A stretch of 64,000 nucleotides of DNA from Marisediminicola sp040546025. GTDB taxonomy: Bacteria; Actinomycetota; Actinomycetes; Actinomycetales; Microbacteriaceae. Positions within the stretch are counted from its first letter, which is position 1; the number at the start of each line of letters is the position of its first letter. This document shows positions 9,216 through 17,979 of the stretch, in pieces. The stretch is taken from positions 115,554 through 179,553 of the forward strand of contig NZ_JBEPNA010000005.1 in the NCBI RefSeq assembly GCF_040546025.1. Direction: 5' to 3'. A model generated the notes under the pieces. The model did no database searches and was not told where the DNA came from. It saw only the letters and a list, made by a program, of their open reading frames with translations. The translations under genes were made by a program, and so were the position numbers.

Positions 9216-9782
9216 TCACGCGTCGAGGTCGTCCCGCCCCGGCATCCAGCTCTCGCCCGGCACGCCCCAACCGGCCCGGCGGATCGCCTTCGCGACGGGC
9301 TTCGCCCAGACCGGCTCCAGCCGGTCGACGTAGAGGACCCCGTCGAGGTGGTCGTACTCGTGCTGGAAGATGCGGGCGAGCCAGCCGTGGGCGCGAATCT
9401 CGAACGGCGCCTCGTCGAGGTCGACCCCGCTGAGGATCGCGAGCTCCGACCGGCGGAGCGGAAAACGCTCGCCCGGAACCGAGAGGCATCCCTCGGACTC
9501 CTCCTCCTCGTCGGCCTCGCCGATCGTCGGCGGGCTGAGCCACAGCTCCGGGTTGATCGCGACGCCGCGCCAGCGCACCCCGTCGTCGTCGAGCCAGTCA
9601 TAGACGAACGCGCGCAGCGGGATGCCCACCTGCGGTGCGGCAAGACCGACGCCGGGCGCGGCCTCCATCGTCTCGAACATGTCAGACACGAGCCGGTGAA
9701 GGTCAGCCCCGAAATCGGTGACGGGGCGGGCGGGGGAGTGGAGAACCGGGTCCCCCGTGATGAGTATCGGAAGCACGGCCAT
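9216..9782 (-). CDS. def: peptide deformylase
   Basis: 188 residues with all three deformylase motifs: GVGLAAPQVG (motif 1), EGCLSVPGE (motif 2, metal-ligand Cys) and QHEYDHLDG (motif 3, metal-ligand His pair and catalytic Glu). It removes the formyl group from the N-terminal Met of new proteins. A short acidic insert (EADEEEES) precedes motif 2. It is convergent with the kinase-like gene and divergent from the DMT permease. Confidence 0.96.
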   Translation of the reverse strand: MAVLPILITGDPVLHSPARPVTDFGADLHRLVSDMFETMEAAPGVGLAAPQVGIPLRAFVYDWLDDDGVRWRGVAINPELWLSPPTIGEADEEEESEGCLSVPGERFPLRRSELAILSGVDLDEAPFEIRAHGWLARIFQHEYDHLDGVLYVDRLEPVWAKPVAKAIRRAGWGVPGESWMPGRDDLDA

Positions 9783-9823
9783 TCGCCAAGAATATCGACC
9801 CCCGAGCGGTTAGGGTTCATCAC

Positions 9824-10744
9824 GTGCAGCCGCTAGACCTGACTGACCTCACCGACCAGGTCCTTAACCTCACGCCCACTCAGGGTCTCGGAATCCCGGT
9901 CGCCCTCGTCGGAGCCGTCTTCCTCGCCCTCGGCGCCCAATTCCAGCACCGCGGCGTCGGCAAGGTCGAGGCCAAGCTTGGCGGGGCCGGCAGCGGGCTG
10001 AGCCGCCGCCAGCTCGTGGCGCTCCTGGCCCGGCCCTCCTGGGTGATCGGCACGTTCCTGCTCCTTCTTGCGATTCTCTTTCAGCTCACCAGCCTGTACC
10101 TCGCGCCGCTCATCGTGGTGCAGCCGCTCGGCGCTGTGGCTCTCGTCATCACCGCTCTCGTGAACGCGCGGGTGAGCGGAATGAAGCTCGACCGGGCCAC
10201 GATGCGGTCGATCGCGCTGTGCGTGGGCGGAGTCGCCGTCTTCGTCACGATCGCCGCGTTCACCGCCCGCGAGACCGAGATCACCGACTCGCAGCTGATC
10301 ACGGTGCTCGTCATACTCGGCGGCGTGCTGGTGGCCGCGGCCGCCACATTCGTGGTGCTGCGCTCGAAGTTCAAGGCCATCATGTACATCGTGGCCGCCG
10401 GCATCCTGTACGGATTCGTCGCGACGCTCGCCAAGGTGATCATCAACCGTGTCAGGCTCGAGAACTTCGACGTGCTCACTTTCATCTGCGTCATCGCCCT
10501 CCTCGCGGCGACGATTCTCGGCGCCTATTTCGTGCAGACCGCCTACGCCTCGGGACCCCCAGACCTCGTGATCGCGGGGCTCACGGTGATAGACCCCCTC
10601 GTCGCCGTCACGATCGGGGTCGTCGTGCTCGGCGAGGCATCCGGGGCTCCACCGCTCGCGATCGCCGCGTTCGTCGTCACCGGGGCCGTTGCGATCTACG
10701 GGGTCTTCCAGCTGGCGAAACACCACCCCCAGAACCAGCGCTAG
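9824..10744 (+). CDS. DMT/EamA-like multidrug or metabolite permease
   Basis: 306 residues with about nine to ten hydrophobic segments, beginning at LGIPVALVGAVFLALGAQFQ. The order, and the short basic N-terminal loop (HRGVGKVEAKLG), fit the DMT superfamily, with some resemblance to NIPA-like Mg transporters. It starts with GTG at 9824, about 40 bases from the divergent def start, so the promoters share a short region. Substrate cannot be assigned. Confidence 0.75.
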   Translation: MQPLDLTDLTDQVLNLTPTQGLGIPVALVGAVFLALGAQFQHRGVGKVEAKLGGAGSGLSRRQLVALLARPSWVIGTFLLLLAILFQLTSLYLAPLIVVQPLGAVALVITALVNARVSGMKLDRATMRSIALCVGGVAVFVTIAAFTARETEITDSQLITVLVILGGVLVAAAATFVVLRSKFKAIMYIVAAGILYGFVATLAKVIINRVRLENFDVLTFICVIALLAATILGAYFVQTAYASGPPDLVIAGLTVIDPLVAVTIGVVVLGEASGAPPLAIAAFVVTGAVAIYGVFQLAKHHPQNQR

Positions 10745-10816
10745 GGTAACTTGGTTAGTAGCTTGCTCAGTAGCTTCAGGTTGACACGAGCCCACCGCAC
10801 CCGCCGCTGGCACACA

Positions 10817-12079
10817 ATGCAAGGGACACCCAAGAATTTGTCTGACTCCCACACTGGAGCCACCACTCGAGAAACGCCGCTGCGCGTCTTGATCGGAGCC
10901 GACACCTTTCCACCCGATGTCAATGGTGCCGCCAATTTCGCGTCGCGGCTCGCGGCGGGCCTCGTCGAGCGAGGTCACGAGGTTCACGTCGTTGCGCCGG
11001 CTCCGAGCCGCAAGCACGGCACCTTCATCGAAGAGCACGACGGTGCCAAATTCACCGTGCACCGCCTCTACTCGTGGCGCTGGTACCCCCACGACTGGGT
11101 GAGGTTTGCCCTGCCGTGGCGCAGCCAGCACAATGCTGCGAAAGTTCTCGACGCCGTGCAACCCGATGTCGTGCATTTCCAGTCGCACATCGTCATCGGC
11201 CGCGGCCTTGCACGCCAGGCCTCGAAGCGCGGCATCCGCCTCGTGGCGACGAACCACTTCATGCCCGAGAACATGATCGACCACAGTCTGCTACCGAAAT
11301 TCCTGCGCGAGACTGCCATCCGGCTCGCCTGGAAAGATGCAGCGAAGACCTTCCGGCTAGCCGAATCGGTCACGAGCCCGACTCGCAAGGCTGCCGCGTT
11401 CCTCGAGGAAGCCGTTGACCTCGACGGGGTCCACGCGATCTCCTGCGGCATCAACGCATCCAAGTACGAACCGAACTTCGACAGTCGCACCGAGAACCGC
11501 ATCCTGTTTGTCGGTCGGGTTACCGGGGAGAAGAGCATCGACGTGCTCCTTCGGGCCGTGGCCATTCTCGATCCTCAACTCGATGTGAAGCTCGAAATCG
11601 TGGGGGGCGGCGACCTGCTCCAGCACCTCCAGCAGGTCGCGGTCGGTCTGGGCATCGCCTCAAGCGTCACCTTCACCGGCTACGTCGAGGAGGCCGAGCT
11701 GCACGCCGCGTACACCCGGGCGACCGTGTTCGCGATGCCGTCGATCGCCGAGCTGCAGAGCATCGCAACGCTAGAGGCGATGGCATCCGGGCTTCCGATT
11801 GTCGCAGCGAACGCGATGGCGCTCCCGCATCTTGTCCACGACGGCGAGAACGGTTACCTCTTCGAGCCGGGCAACGTTGCCGACCTCGCTGAGAAGCTCA
11901 CCACGGTGCTCACCGCCTCCCCGGAGGAGCTCGACCGCATGAAACACACCAGTCTCGCCTATACCGCTCCTCACGATATCGAGAGCACTCTGCGCACGTT
12001 CGAGAGCCTGTATCGTGGGGAAAAGGTGGTCGATCCGGTCACCGAGGTGTCGCTCGATGACCCGGCCAACGCCGACTGA
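10817..12079 (+). CDS. glycosyltransferase family 4 (alpha-mannosyltransferase-like)
   Basis: About 420 residues. The N-terminal domain starts with RVLIGADTFPPDVNGAANFA, typical of GT4 enzymes that make cell-envelope mannolipids. The C-terminal domain has LFVGRVTGEKSIDVLLRA, a donor-binding region, and the EX7E-type motif within ATLEAMASGLPIVAANA. The ATG at 10817 is preferred because upstream codons encode an unconserved basic stretch; a start at 10751 is possible. It probably transfers a sugar from a nucleotide or polyprenyl donor. It is the last chromosomal gene before the tRNA-Met island. Confidence 0.87.
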   Translation: MQGTPKNLSDSHTGATTRETPLRVLIGADTFPPDVNGAANFASRLAAGLVERGHEVHVVAPAPSRKHGTFIEEHDGAKFTVHRLYSWRWYPHDWVRFALPWRSQHNAAKVLDAVQPDVVHFQSHIVIGRGLARQASKRGIRLVATNHFMPENMIDHSLLPKFLRETAIRLAWKDAAKTFRLAESVTSPTRKAAAFLEEAVDLDGVHAISCGINASKYEPNFDSRTENRILFVGRVTGEKSIDVLLRAVAILDPQLDVKLEIVGGGDLLQHLQQVAVGLGIASSVTFTGYVEEAELHAAYTRATVFAMPSIAELQSIATLEAMASGLPIVAANAMALPHLVHDGENGYLFEPGNVADLAEKLTTVLTASPEELDRMKHTSLAYTAPHDIESTLRTFESLYRGEKVVDPVTEVSLDDPANAD

Positions 12080-12088
12080 CAAGCGCAC

Positions 12089-12162
12089 GGGGCGGTAGCT
12101 CAGCTGGTTAGAGCAGCGGACTCATAATCCGTCGGTCACGGGTTCAAGTCCCGTCCGCCCTA
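12089..12162 (+). tRNA. tRNA-Met (CAT), island integration target
   Basis: 74-nt cloverleaf. GGGGCGG pairs with CCGCCCT (one G-U), the anticodon CAT is at 12123-12125 and the T-arm contains GGTTCAAGTCC. An elongator Met identity is more likely than a lysidine-modified Ile tRNA, but sequence alone does not settle it. Its 3' part (from the anticodon to 12162) recurs at the ends of R1-R4, so this is the intact attB-derived copy at the left edge of the island. Confidence 0.95.
12123..12162 (+). other. attachment core at the left island boundary (attL)
   Basis: The stretch from the anticodon to the 3' end of tRNA-Met is repeated, with few changes, at 35289-35328 (R2), and in slightly shorter or diverged form at the ends of R1, R3 and R4. 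Tyrosine recombinases commonly use tRNA anticodon-to-3'-end segments as attB. Crossing over within it restores a whole tRNA on the left. Confidence 0.75.
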
Positions 12163-12273
12163 CATAACAACTGCTTCTGATCAGGGCGTTTTCGGCAAAT
12201 GCGGCGAGACTTGACCCCATTAGCAATCGAATTCCGGTTCAAGTCTCACTGTCCCACTCTGAAGTGCACTGCG
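12163..12273 (+). repeat. L0, element left-end sequence
   Basis: Non-coding stretch directly after the tRNA. It aligns by eye with the sequences that follow R2 (35329 on) and R4 (42525 on): CTGATC about 15-20 bases after the core, ATGCGRCGAGACTTG, an ATTAGC block and, with L2, CTCTGAAGTGC. Shared sequence on the inner side of the att core marks it as the left terminus of the integrated element family. Confidence 0.65.
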
Positions 12274-12495
12274 ACCGTCAGCGCTGGCCGGCGCATTTGT
12301 ATGGGTACCGATCGGTGCCATCACTCCCTCAATTCCCGAACCAAATCGGACAGCCGCAAGTTCAGTCGGCTGGCGGCATCCGGGGTGAGGAGAAGCTGAG
12401 TGCCCGGTTCCGGCCCCCTGCGACCTCACACCAAACCGCACCACGATGTATGCAAGACTGTTCATACATACCCACTTGACTCGGAGGTGCATCCC
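12274..12495 (+). other. non-coding leader before the CDF gene
   Basis: About 220 bases between the element left end and the CDF exporter. No convincing gene is seen on either strand. It contains the operator-like palindrome at 12447-12468 and the GGAGG ribosome-binding site at 12483-12487. Confidence 0.5.
12447..12468 (+). promoter_or_regulatory. operator-like palindrome upstream of CDF exporter
   Basis: TGTATG and CATACA are separated by 10 bases. The reverse complement shares an exact 18-base run (TGTATGAACAGTCTTGCA) with 20551-20568, upstream of the P1B ATPase gene 8 kb away. It is the likely binding site of the NmtR-like repressor encoded two genes downstream; ArsR-family operators are imperfect palindromes of this size. 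Confidence 0.7.
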
Positions 12496-13398
12496 TTGGG
12501 CGCAGACCACTCTCACGCATCGGCAACTTCTGCGGCCGGGCGACACCGCAAACCGCTGATCATCGCGTTCACGATTACCGCAGCATATATGGTGGTCGAG
12601 TTCGTGGTTGGCTTCGCGACCAACTCGCTGGCACTGATCTCCGACGCGGCGCACATGGGCACAGACGTCCTCGGCCTTGGGATGGCGTTGGCCGCAATCA
12701 CCCTCGCGGCCAGGCCAACGACTAGCCAGCGCACCTACGGTTTCTACCGACTCGAAGTGCTAGCTGCACTGGCGAATGGGCTCTTACTCTTCGGGGTCGC
12801 GGGGTATGTCTTGTTTGAGGCCATCCAGCGATTCGGTGATCCGCCGGCGGTTCCCGGCCTTCCACTCCTGCTCGTGGCCTTCGTCGGTTTGACGATTAAC
12901 CTGATTAGTTTCCGGCTCCTGATGGCCGGATCGAAGGAGAGCATCAACCTCAAAGGCGCCTACCTGGAAGTATGGGGGGACTTGCTGGGCTCTGTCGGGG
13001 TCATCGTCGCCGCGGTAGTCCTCCTCACCACAGGATGGCCCTACGCTGACCCGATCGTTGGCGTCGGCATCGGATTGTTCATCCTGCCGCGCACCTGGAA
13101 GCTCACCCGCGAGGCGCTGCGGATCCTAATGGAAGTTGCTCCGAAGAATCTCGACCTCGCGGTGATTCACGACGCGCTCGTCGCGCTTCCCGGGGTCGAG
13201 GGGGTGCACGACCTGCATGTGTGGACCATCACATCGGGAATGGAAAGTGCGAGCGGGCATATCGTAGTGACGGAGGGCAGCGACTATCCTGACGTGCTCG
13301 ATGCAGTGCTGCAGCTCCTGCACGATAGCTACGGCATAGTTCATGCCACGATCCAGTGCGAGCCGAAAAATTTTTCGGAAACCAGAGACCTTGTCTAG
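12496..13398 (+). CDS. CDF family cation efflux transporter
   Basis: 300 residues, six membrane spans, N-terminal His (HSH) and the CDF cytoplasmic domain ending in VHDLHVWTITSG. The TTG at 12496 has GGAGG 8 bases upstream. The TM2 metal site is H53/D57 (AAHMGTD). In TM5 the usual HxxxD (LHVLGD in ZitB/CzcD-type proteins) reads LEVWGD, so E158 replaces His while D162 remains. The change may alter metal choice. It exports divalent metal ions (Zn/Co/Ni class) in exchange for protons and is followed 14 bases later by an ArsR-type sensor. Confidence 0.92.
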   Translation: MGADHSHASATSAAGRHRKPLIIAFTITAAYMVVEFVVGFATNSLALISDAAHMGTDVLGLGMALAAITLAARPTTSQRTYGFYRLEVLAALANGLLLFGVAGYVLFEAIQRFGDPPAVPGLPLLLVAFVGLTINLISFRLLMAGSKESINLKGAYLEVWGDLLGSVGVIVAAVVLLTTGWPYADPIVGVGIGLFILPRTWKLTREALRILMEVAPKNLDLAVIHDALVALPGVEGVHDLHVWTITSGMESASGHIVVTEGSDYPDVLDAVLQLLHDSYGIVHATIQCEPKNFSETRDLV

Positions 13399-13412
13399 AG
13401 AGAGATAGCGTA

Positions 13413-13865
13413 GTGCGCTCAGATGATGAATCGTCGCTAATAGCCGACGAGTCAAAGCCAGTACGGACCGACTCCCGTCACGGCGTTGAAGCCGCTCTGG
13501 ATCGCATGCCGTCCCGCGCGGACATCGCCGACCTCGCCGATGTCTTCGGGCTTCTCGGTGAGCCGACCCGGGTCCGGCTACTTATCGCGCTTTTGCCGGG
13601 GCGCATGCGGGTCCGTGACCTGGCTGCGGTGGTTGGTTTGAGCGAGTCAGCAACGTCACACGCCCTCCGACTGCTTCGAGCGCATCGCGTCGTGGACGTT
13701 CACCGGACCGGCCGCACCGCAGAGTATGACCTCTCGGACGCTCACGTGCGCACGCTGCTCGAGCTCGGACTGGATCACGTAGGTCATACGATGCTCCTTC
13801 ATGTGGCGCGGGCTCCCGACTCGGCCGATTCGACGGAATCGGGACCGTCATGCAGCAGTCGATAA
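13413..13865 (+). CDS. ArsR/SmtB metal-sensing repressor, NmtR-like
   Basis: 150 residues with a winged-helix core (LGEPTRVRLLIALLPGR, recognition helix SESATSHALRLLRAH). The C-terminal helix carries D109, H111, H122 and H125, exactly the spacing of the alpha-5 site, with the DHHH ligand set known from mycobacterial NmtR (Ni/Co); SmtB has Glu at the last position. The GTG at 13413 follows AGAGAGA. It is probably cotranscribed with the CDF gene and represses it until Ni, Co or Zn binds. Confidence 0.9.
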   Translation: MRSDDESSLIADESKPVRTDSRHGVEAALDRMPSRADIADLADVFGLLGEPTRVRLLIALLPGRMRVRDLAAVVGLSESATSHALRLLRAHRVVDVHRTGRTAEYDLSDAHVRTLLELGLDHVGHTMLLHVARAPDSADSTESGPSCSSR

Positions 13866-13949
13866 CCGCGGTGCTGCGCTCCACAGCCGGTTCAGGTTGA
13901 ACTCCAAGCGGCCGAGGTCGGATGGTGACGGTGGTGATATTTCTTCATC

Positions 13950-15186
13950 GATGCGCGGGCATGTCACGACAAGGCAAAGGCCCCACTCGAAAGCGCGAAT
14001 CCCGCGCACCTTATCCCTCGAATTTCCTTTCGCATTCGCAGTGCTCGCTATTGCCGGATTCGCGTTAGCGCTCGTACCGAAAAATTTGAACGCCGCTCCT
14101 CGTCCCGACCGCGCGCAACTCTCGCAGTGCGGTCACGTTCCTGACAGACGTCGGAGGGAATTCCTAGGAACGATCCGCAATCCCGTCACGCGGGCGCCGG
14201 CCTCGGTGATGAATGGGTGATTCGACCGTCGAGCGGGTGGAGGGACTTCGCGGGGCGGCCACGTTGGTCGTCGTGATGTTTGCTGTCCGCCGGGCTGCCG
14301 CGCAGGTGTACGCGGAAGCCAACCATCCCTCCTGGTTTGATGAAGAGAATGCGCGAGGAAACGAACAAGCCGCCCGGGAGAACGCGCATGCTGAGCGCCA
14401 CGGAGAGGATTTTCAAATCGTGCAAGGCTCTCTCGACGAAGCACCCGGAAAATCTCAAGTCCTTCGCGACGCGGCAGAAGAGACTCAGGAAGTGGCTCTG
14501 ATCATAAGAACTCGGGCCGGACAACTGGCGGCCAAGATGGCTCTCGGCACAGCCGAAACAACACTCGAGATCTCTTTCGTCAGTGACGGCGACGAGGACC
14601 ATCTGACCGACGCAAACCTCGTCGAGCAAGACAGAGCCTTGCTCAACCCCTCAACAATGGCGGTACAAACAGTCGACGCTCCGGGCGCTCAGGCGAAAGT
14701 TGCCGAGACAGAATTCACCCGCGTCGCCGCAGTGGCTCAGCGCGCGTTGAGGGAGGCAGCGGCGGCCGGAACGGCGCTGGACGATCAGCGCGCCACCGAT
14801 CACGCCATCAGGCGCAGCTGGCAACGCTCCGCGACCCCGCATCACCGTCGAGCAGGGCTTCGCGCTCGGAGAACAGAAGCGCCAACAGGTTCTGGTGGTT
14901 TCGGGTCTTACGGAATGCGGCTCCACCCCGTCTGCAATTTCGGGCGCCTACACTCGGGTGATGACTTCGGGCCCAGTTGCGATACGCCGATCTTCGCTAC
15001 CGCGGCCGGCATCGTGACCTACGCCGGACACCAACCGGAGGCCACGGGAATCAGGTCGCGATTCAGCATGGTAGCGGGATGACGACTACTTACTCCCATA
15101 GGTATGCCAGCGGCCTGCGCGTCCGTTCAGGCGCTCAGGTAGCGGCGGGGGAGTGGAAATTACCGCGACCCCGTCCCTTCGATCCC
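13950..15186 (+). pseudogene. M23-family (LytM) peptidase, decayed
   Basis: Traces of a secreted endopeptidase: a hydrophobic segment near 14030-14090 (FAFAVLAIAGFALALVP), an Ala/Glu-rich coiled region in the frame open from 14213, and a LytM core (SYGMRLHPVCNFGRLHSGDD, with HxxxD zinc ligands) up to about 15035. The frame then shifts: GGHGNQVAIQHGSGMTTTYS followed by HRYASG continues in another frame to 15195. The end (VAAGEWKLP) lacks the normal tail. At least one frameshift and a truncated end make it non-functional; the exact 5' limit is uncertain. Confidence 0.6.
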
Positions 15187-15199
15187 AGGGGGTGAGTTG

Positions 15200-15601
15200 A
15201 TGGTGACTGAGCCATCACGGCCTAAATCCGCTTCCAACCCCGCCACAAGCCCGACGAAGGAAATCGTGATCAGGTCAAACGTGGAAACGTCAAACCCTTT
15301 GCCCGTGAGATGGGACACCGACTTCCCAGGACGGAAACTCGGTGTCGTTGGGCTCATTCTGTCGTGCCTGTTAGGCGTGGTTGGCTTGGTTGTGAGCACC
15401 ATTGCTTTGGTAACGTCGCTCCGAGCCCAGCAACGCAACGTTCCTGCGATCGCAGGGATCGTGATCGGGATCGTGGGCACGGTGGTGTTCGCCGCCGGCG
15501 CATGGTACTTCTTCGAATTCTGGGAGGGCAACGTCGGCCCTTGCGCCGATCGTGAGGCCGGGGTCTACGAAGATGGCATCTACACGTATTCGTGTGAGTG
15601 A
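15200..15601 (+). CDS. DUF4190-like small membrane protein
   Basis: About 133 residues. A polar N-terminus (1-45) is followed by two membrane spans (GVVGLILSCLLGVVGLVV and AIAGIVIGIVGTVVFAAGAW) and a short C-terminus with two Cys. The arrangement fits DUF4190-type proteins of actinobacteria. The ATG at 15200 has GGGGGTGAG just upstream. It lies between the decayed peptidase and the IS insertion. Function unknown. Confidence 0.65.
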   Translation: MVTEPSRPKSASNPATSPTKEIVIRSNVETSNPLPVRWDTDFPGRKLGVVGLILSCLLGVVGLVVSTIALVTSLRAQQRNVPAIAGIVIGIVGTVVFAAGAWYFFEFWEGNVGPCADREAGVYEDGIYTYSCE

Positions 15602-15638
15602 AGGTGTGGATCGCACCCGGGGACAACCACTCTCCGTA

Positions 15639-15677
15639 TCAGTCGATTTGCCGGTGGAACGATGTCCGCTCATCTAG
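15639..15677 (-). pseudogene. severed 3' tail of the P1B ATPase gene
   Basis: Read on the minus strand from the CTAG at 15674, this piece encodes DERTSFHRQID then a stop at 15639. It fits directly onto the ATPase gene ending at 17980 if the IS982 element and one CTAG copy are removed. It shows that the insertion cost the ATPase about nine C-terminal residues. Confidence 0.7.
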
Positions 15678-15749
15678 ATGAGTGAGTCCTATTAGGCGTT
15701 GACCGCGTGGACGCTGTTAATCGGGGGCGGAGGGTGTCAAACCCTGTGT

Positions 15750-15855
15750 GTGAAAACCGACCTCAACACCCTCATGACCACACTTTACGTGCATCTTGAC
15801 GATCGGATCGTGCCCGCCCTGGGCTTTTCGAAAGACGGACGGCCGGGCCGGAAAC
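15750..15855 (+). pseudogene. IS982 transposase, N-terminal fragment
   Basis: The GTG at 15750 opens KTDLNTLMTTLYVHLDDRIV followed by a GRPGRKP motif, the standard IS982 N-terminus (short helix, then the basic segment before the catalytic core). It breaks off at the IS21-type insertion near 15856. The C-terminal part resumes at about 17675. Confidence 0.8.
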
Positions 15856-15961
15856 CAGCGCCCAGCGTCAGGAAGTCATCTTGGGCGTCGAACGCGTCCA
15901 ACAGGGTGGTCACGCCCATTTCGCGGAGTTTGCGTTTGGTCTCGATATCGAGCCGGCTCAT
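15856..15961 (-). pseudogene. istB: istB helper ATPase, truncated (IS21 family)
   Basis: Starts at 15961 with MSRLDIETKRKLREMGVTTL and reads about 35 codons of IstB N-terminus (to FLTLGA) before running into IS982 sequence. The AAA+ ATPase core (Walker motifs) is lost. The start overlaps the istA stop, as is normal in IS21 elements. Without IstB the element should not transpose by itself. Confidence 0.85.
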
Positions 15962-17529
15962 CGCGCACCGCCTCCGGCGTAGTAGTCGGCGCCGCGGACA
16001 TATTCGCCGGATTCGGGCTCGGTGGACTCGAAACGTGGAATCCTGCGGGTGCTTGTCTTGTCCTGCCCGGTCTCCAGGATCGGCTGCAGGTGCGCATACC
16101 GGGACGAGCGAACACGACCATCGAGCGCGATCTGACACGCTTTTTCCACTCGCGCGCTGGAGTAGCGGCGGCTCAGCCGCAGCACTGCAAGGGCGGCGTC
16201 GAAGCCCTGCTCTTCCACCGGAACAGCCTCGAAGATCCTGTTCACCACGGTCACCATGCTCGGTCCGACCCGTTCCGCCCAAGCCCGAATCCTGACCGTG
16301 TCCCACTCCCGATACCTCTCGCCCTGGGGCTGGTCGGCATCGTTCGTGCGGTACTCGTTCACGACATGCTCGCCGAACAATAGGTGGCTGGTGAGCCGCT
16401 CGTGGTTGCGATAGACCTCCAGCAGCCGGGAGGTGACGCGCAGGTCCACGCCCTGTCCGATCTGCGCGTAGGGAGCGGAGTAGAAATTCTTCTCCCAGAC
16501 CACATGCCCGTTCTTCTGCACCCGACGCCCGACGATCCACCGGCTGATCTCATACGGAGCCGACGGCAACGGCCGCAGCAGCGCCTTCTCCTCGGCTTGA
16601 AACACGCTCAGGCGGGAGCCGGCGCGTTTCTGGAACGGTTCCCGGTTGTAGGCATCCATCCGCTCCCGGATTGCGGCCCGCAGCTCGGGCAGCGTTCCGA
16701 AGCGGCGGTTTCGCAACCCGGCGATGACCCAGGTGGCAACATGGGAGACCGTGTTCTCCACGCTCGCTTTGTCTTTGGGTGCCCGCGGTCGGCCCGGCAG
16801 CACTACCGCCGAGTAGTGCGCGGCCATCTGGCGGTATGCGTCGTTCAACACGATCTCACCCTCGCGGGGGTGCTTGACCACTCCGGTCTTCAGGTTGTCG
16901 GGCACGATCCGGGGAACTGTTCCGCCGAACCACTGAAACATCGCGACGTTGGCCAGCAGCCAGGTGTCTTGCCGCATATCCAGAGCCGGCTCGACGAACG
17001 CATACCGGGAAAACGGCAGGCACGCGACGAACAAATACACCCGGGACGTCTCGACTGTCACCGGGTCGGTGAGCTGCATCGTCGGCCCCGACCAGTCGAC
17101 CTCGACCGTCCGCCCGGCCTTGTGGCCCACCCGGGACGCCGCTCCCGTGACCAACGTATGCGCCGCGTAGGACTTGCAGAATCGGTCGTAACCCATCGCC
17201 GGCTGCCCCGTCACTGCGCACCCATCGACGTACTCGCCATGGAGCAGCTTCAGCGTCACCCCGACCTTGGCGAGCTCTTTGTGCGCCCCGTCCCAATCAG
17301 GCTGCACGAACACACTCTCGTGCTCGCCACGACCCGGGAACAGCAGCGCATACACCTCGGCCTCGCTGCGGCCGGCATGGCCGTCACTGCCAATGCCGGC
17401 CTTCTCGGCGGCATCGAACACCGCCAACACACTCTTGCGCGACATGCCCTGCGCGAGAGCGATCGCGCGCCCCGTCATGGCGTCGGCGCGGAGTTGAAGG
17501 ACGAGCTTCGCGTTGATCCTTCGTACCAT
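15958..17529 (-). CDS. istA: IS21-family transposase IstA
   Basis: 523 residues. N-terminal helix-turn-helix (LRADAMTGRAIALAQGMSRK), then the integrase core with DDE-type acidic residues (TVEVDWSGPT, IVPDNLKTGV, KASVENTVSH). The start at 17529 has AAGGAG 9 bases upstream, inside a hairpin arm. The frame is intact, but its partner istB is truncated. Confidence 0.92.
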   Translation of the reverse strand: MVRRINAKLVLQLRADAMTGRAIALAQGMSRKSVLAVFDAAEKAGIGSDGHAGRSEAEVYALLFPGRGEHESVFVQPDWDGAHKELAKVGVTLKLLHGEYVDGCAVTGQPAMGYDRFCKSYAAHTLVTGAASRVGHKAGRTVEVDWSGPTMQLTDPVTVETSRVYLFVACLPFSRYAFVEPALDMRQDTWLLANVAMFQWFGGTVPRIVPDNLKTGVVKHPREGEIVLNDAYRQMAAHYSAVVLPGRPRAPKDKASVENTVSHVATWVIAGLRNRRFGTLPELRAAIRERMDAYNREPFQKRAGSRLSVFQAEEKALLRPLPSAPYEISRWIVGRRVQKNGHVVWEKNFYSAPYAQIGQGVDLRVTSRLLEVYRNHERLTSHLLFGEHVVNEYRTNDADQPQGERYREWDTVRIRAWAERVGPSMVTVVNRIFEAVPVEEQGFDAALAVLRLSRRYSSARVEKACQIALDGRVRSSRYAHLQPILETGQDKTSTRRIPRFESTEPESGEYVRGADYYAGGGAR

Positions 17530-17538
17530 TGTTGATTA

Positions 17539-17576
17539 CTCCTTATGCCGCGTGCCTATACACGCGGCGGAAGGAG
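17539..17576 (-). promoter_or_regulatory. hairpin over the istA ribosome-binding site
   Basis: CTCCTT (17539) with CCGCGTG pairs with CACGCGG and AAGGAG ending at 17576. On the istA mRNA the Shine-Dalgarno AAGGAG (17539-17544) is held in the stem. The second IS21 remnant has a comparable stem in the same place, so it is likely an element feature limiting transposase translation. Confidence 0.55.
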
Positions 17577-17674
17577 CTAAGCAGATGGCCCCCAACAGCA
17601 ATATTCAACGGCCCCCAGGCACGCTACCGGTCATGTCGACCAGTGGCCCCCGACGTCAATAACGGTGGCCCCCA

Positions 17675-17976
17675 GAAGCGCTAATACTCACGAGCTCGAA
17701 GCATTCATCACCGACGAGCTCGGCGCCCATCTGCTGCGCCCTGACCGGAAAGACGAGAAGAAACGCTTCGGCAAACTCGGCGGAATCCGGCAATGGGTCG
17801 AGTCAGTGTTCGACACGATGAAGGGCCAACACACCCTCGAAGACCACGGCGGTAGAACCATCCCTGGCGTCTACTCGCGTGTTGCCGGCCGTCTACTCGC
17901 CCTCGCCGCCGGAATCTGGCACAACTGGCTCATCGGAGCACCCAAAAAACGCTCCCTCATCGCCTACGACCATTAG
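17675..17976 (+). pseudogene. IS982 transposase, C-terminal fragment
   Basis: Encodes the C-terminal catalytic part of an IS982 transposase (RKDEKKRFGKLGGIRQWVES, then RLLALAAGIWHNWLIGAP), with the conserved E in WVESVFDTMK. The reading frame has no proper start; its upstream part lies on the other side of the IS21-type insertion. Confidence 0.82.
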
Positions 17977-17979
17977 GAC

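Larger units (their letters stand above)
15856..17674 (-). mobile_element. IS21-family element lacking its istB end
   Basis: Complete istA, istB only a stub. At the istA-proximal end (17585-17675) GGCCCCC occurs four times at irregular spacing, the multiple terminal repeats that IS21 transposase binds. The opposite end is missing, deleted together with most of istB, so no target duplication can be scored. Confidence 0.75.

Noticed and set aside
10781..10817. TTGACA-like box as a promoter for the glycosyltransferase
   Set aside because: No -10 element at acceptable spacing; the nearest AT-rich hexamer is about 26 bases away.
14186..14629. Minus-strand frame opposite the decayed M23 gene
   Set aside because: It reads as protein-like but has no motif, and the opposite strand carries the M23 traces.
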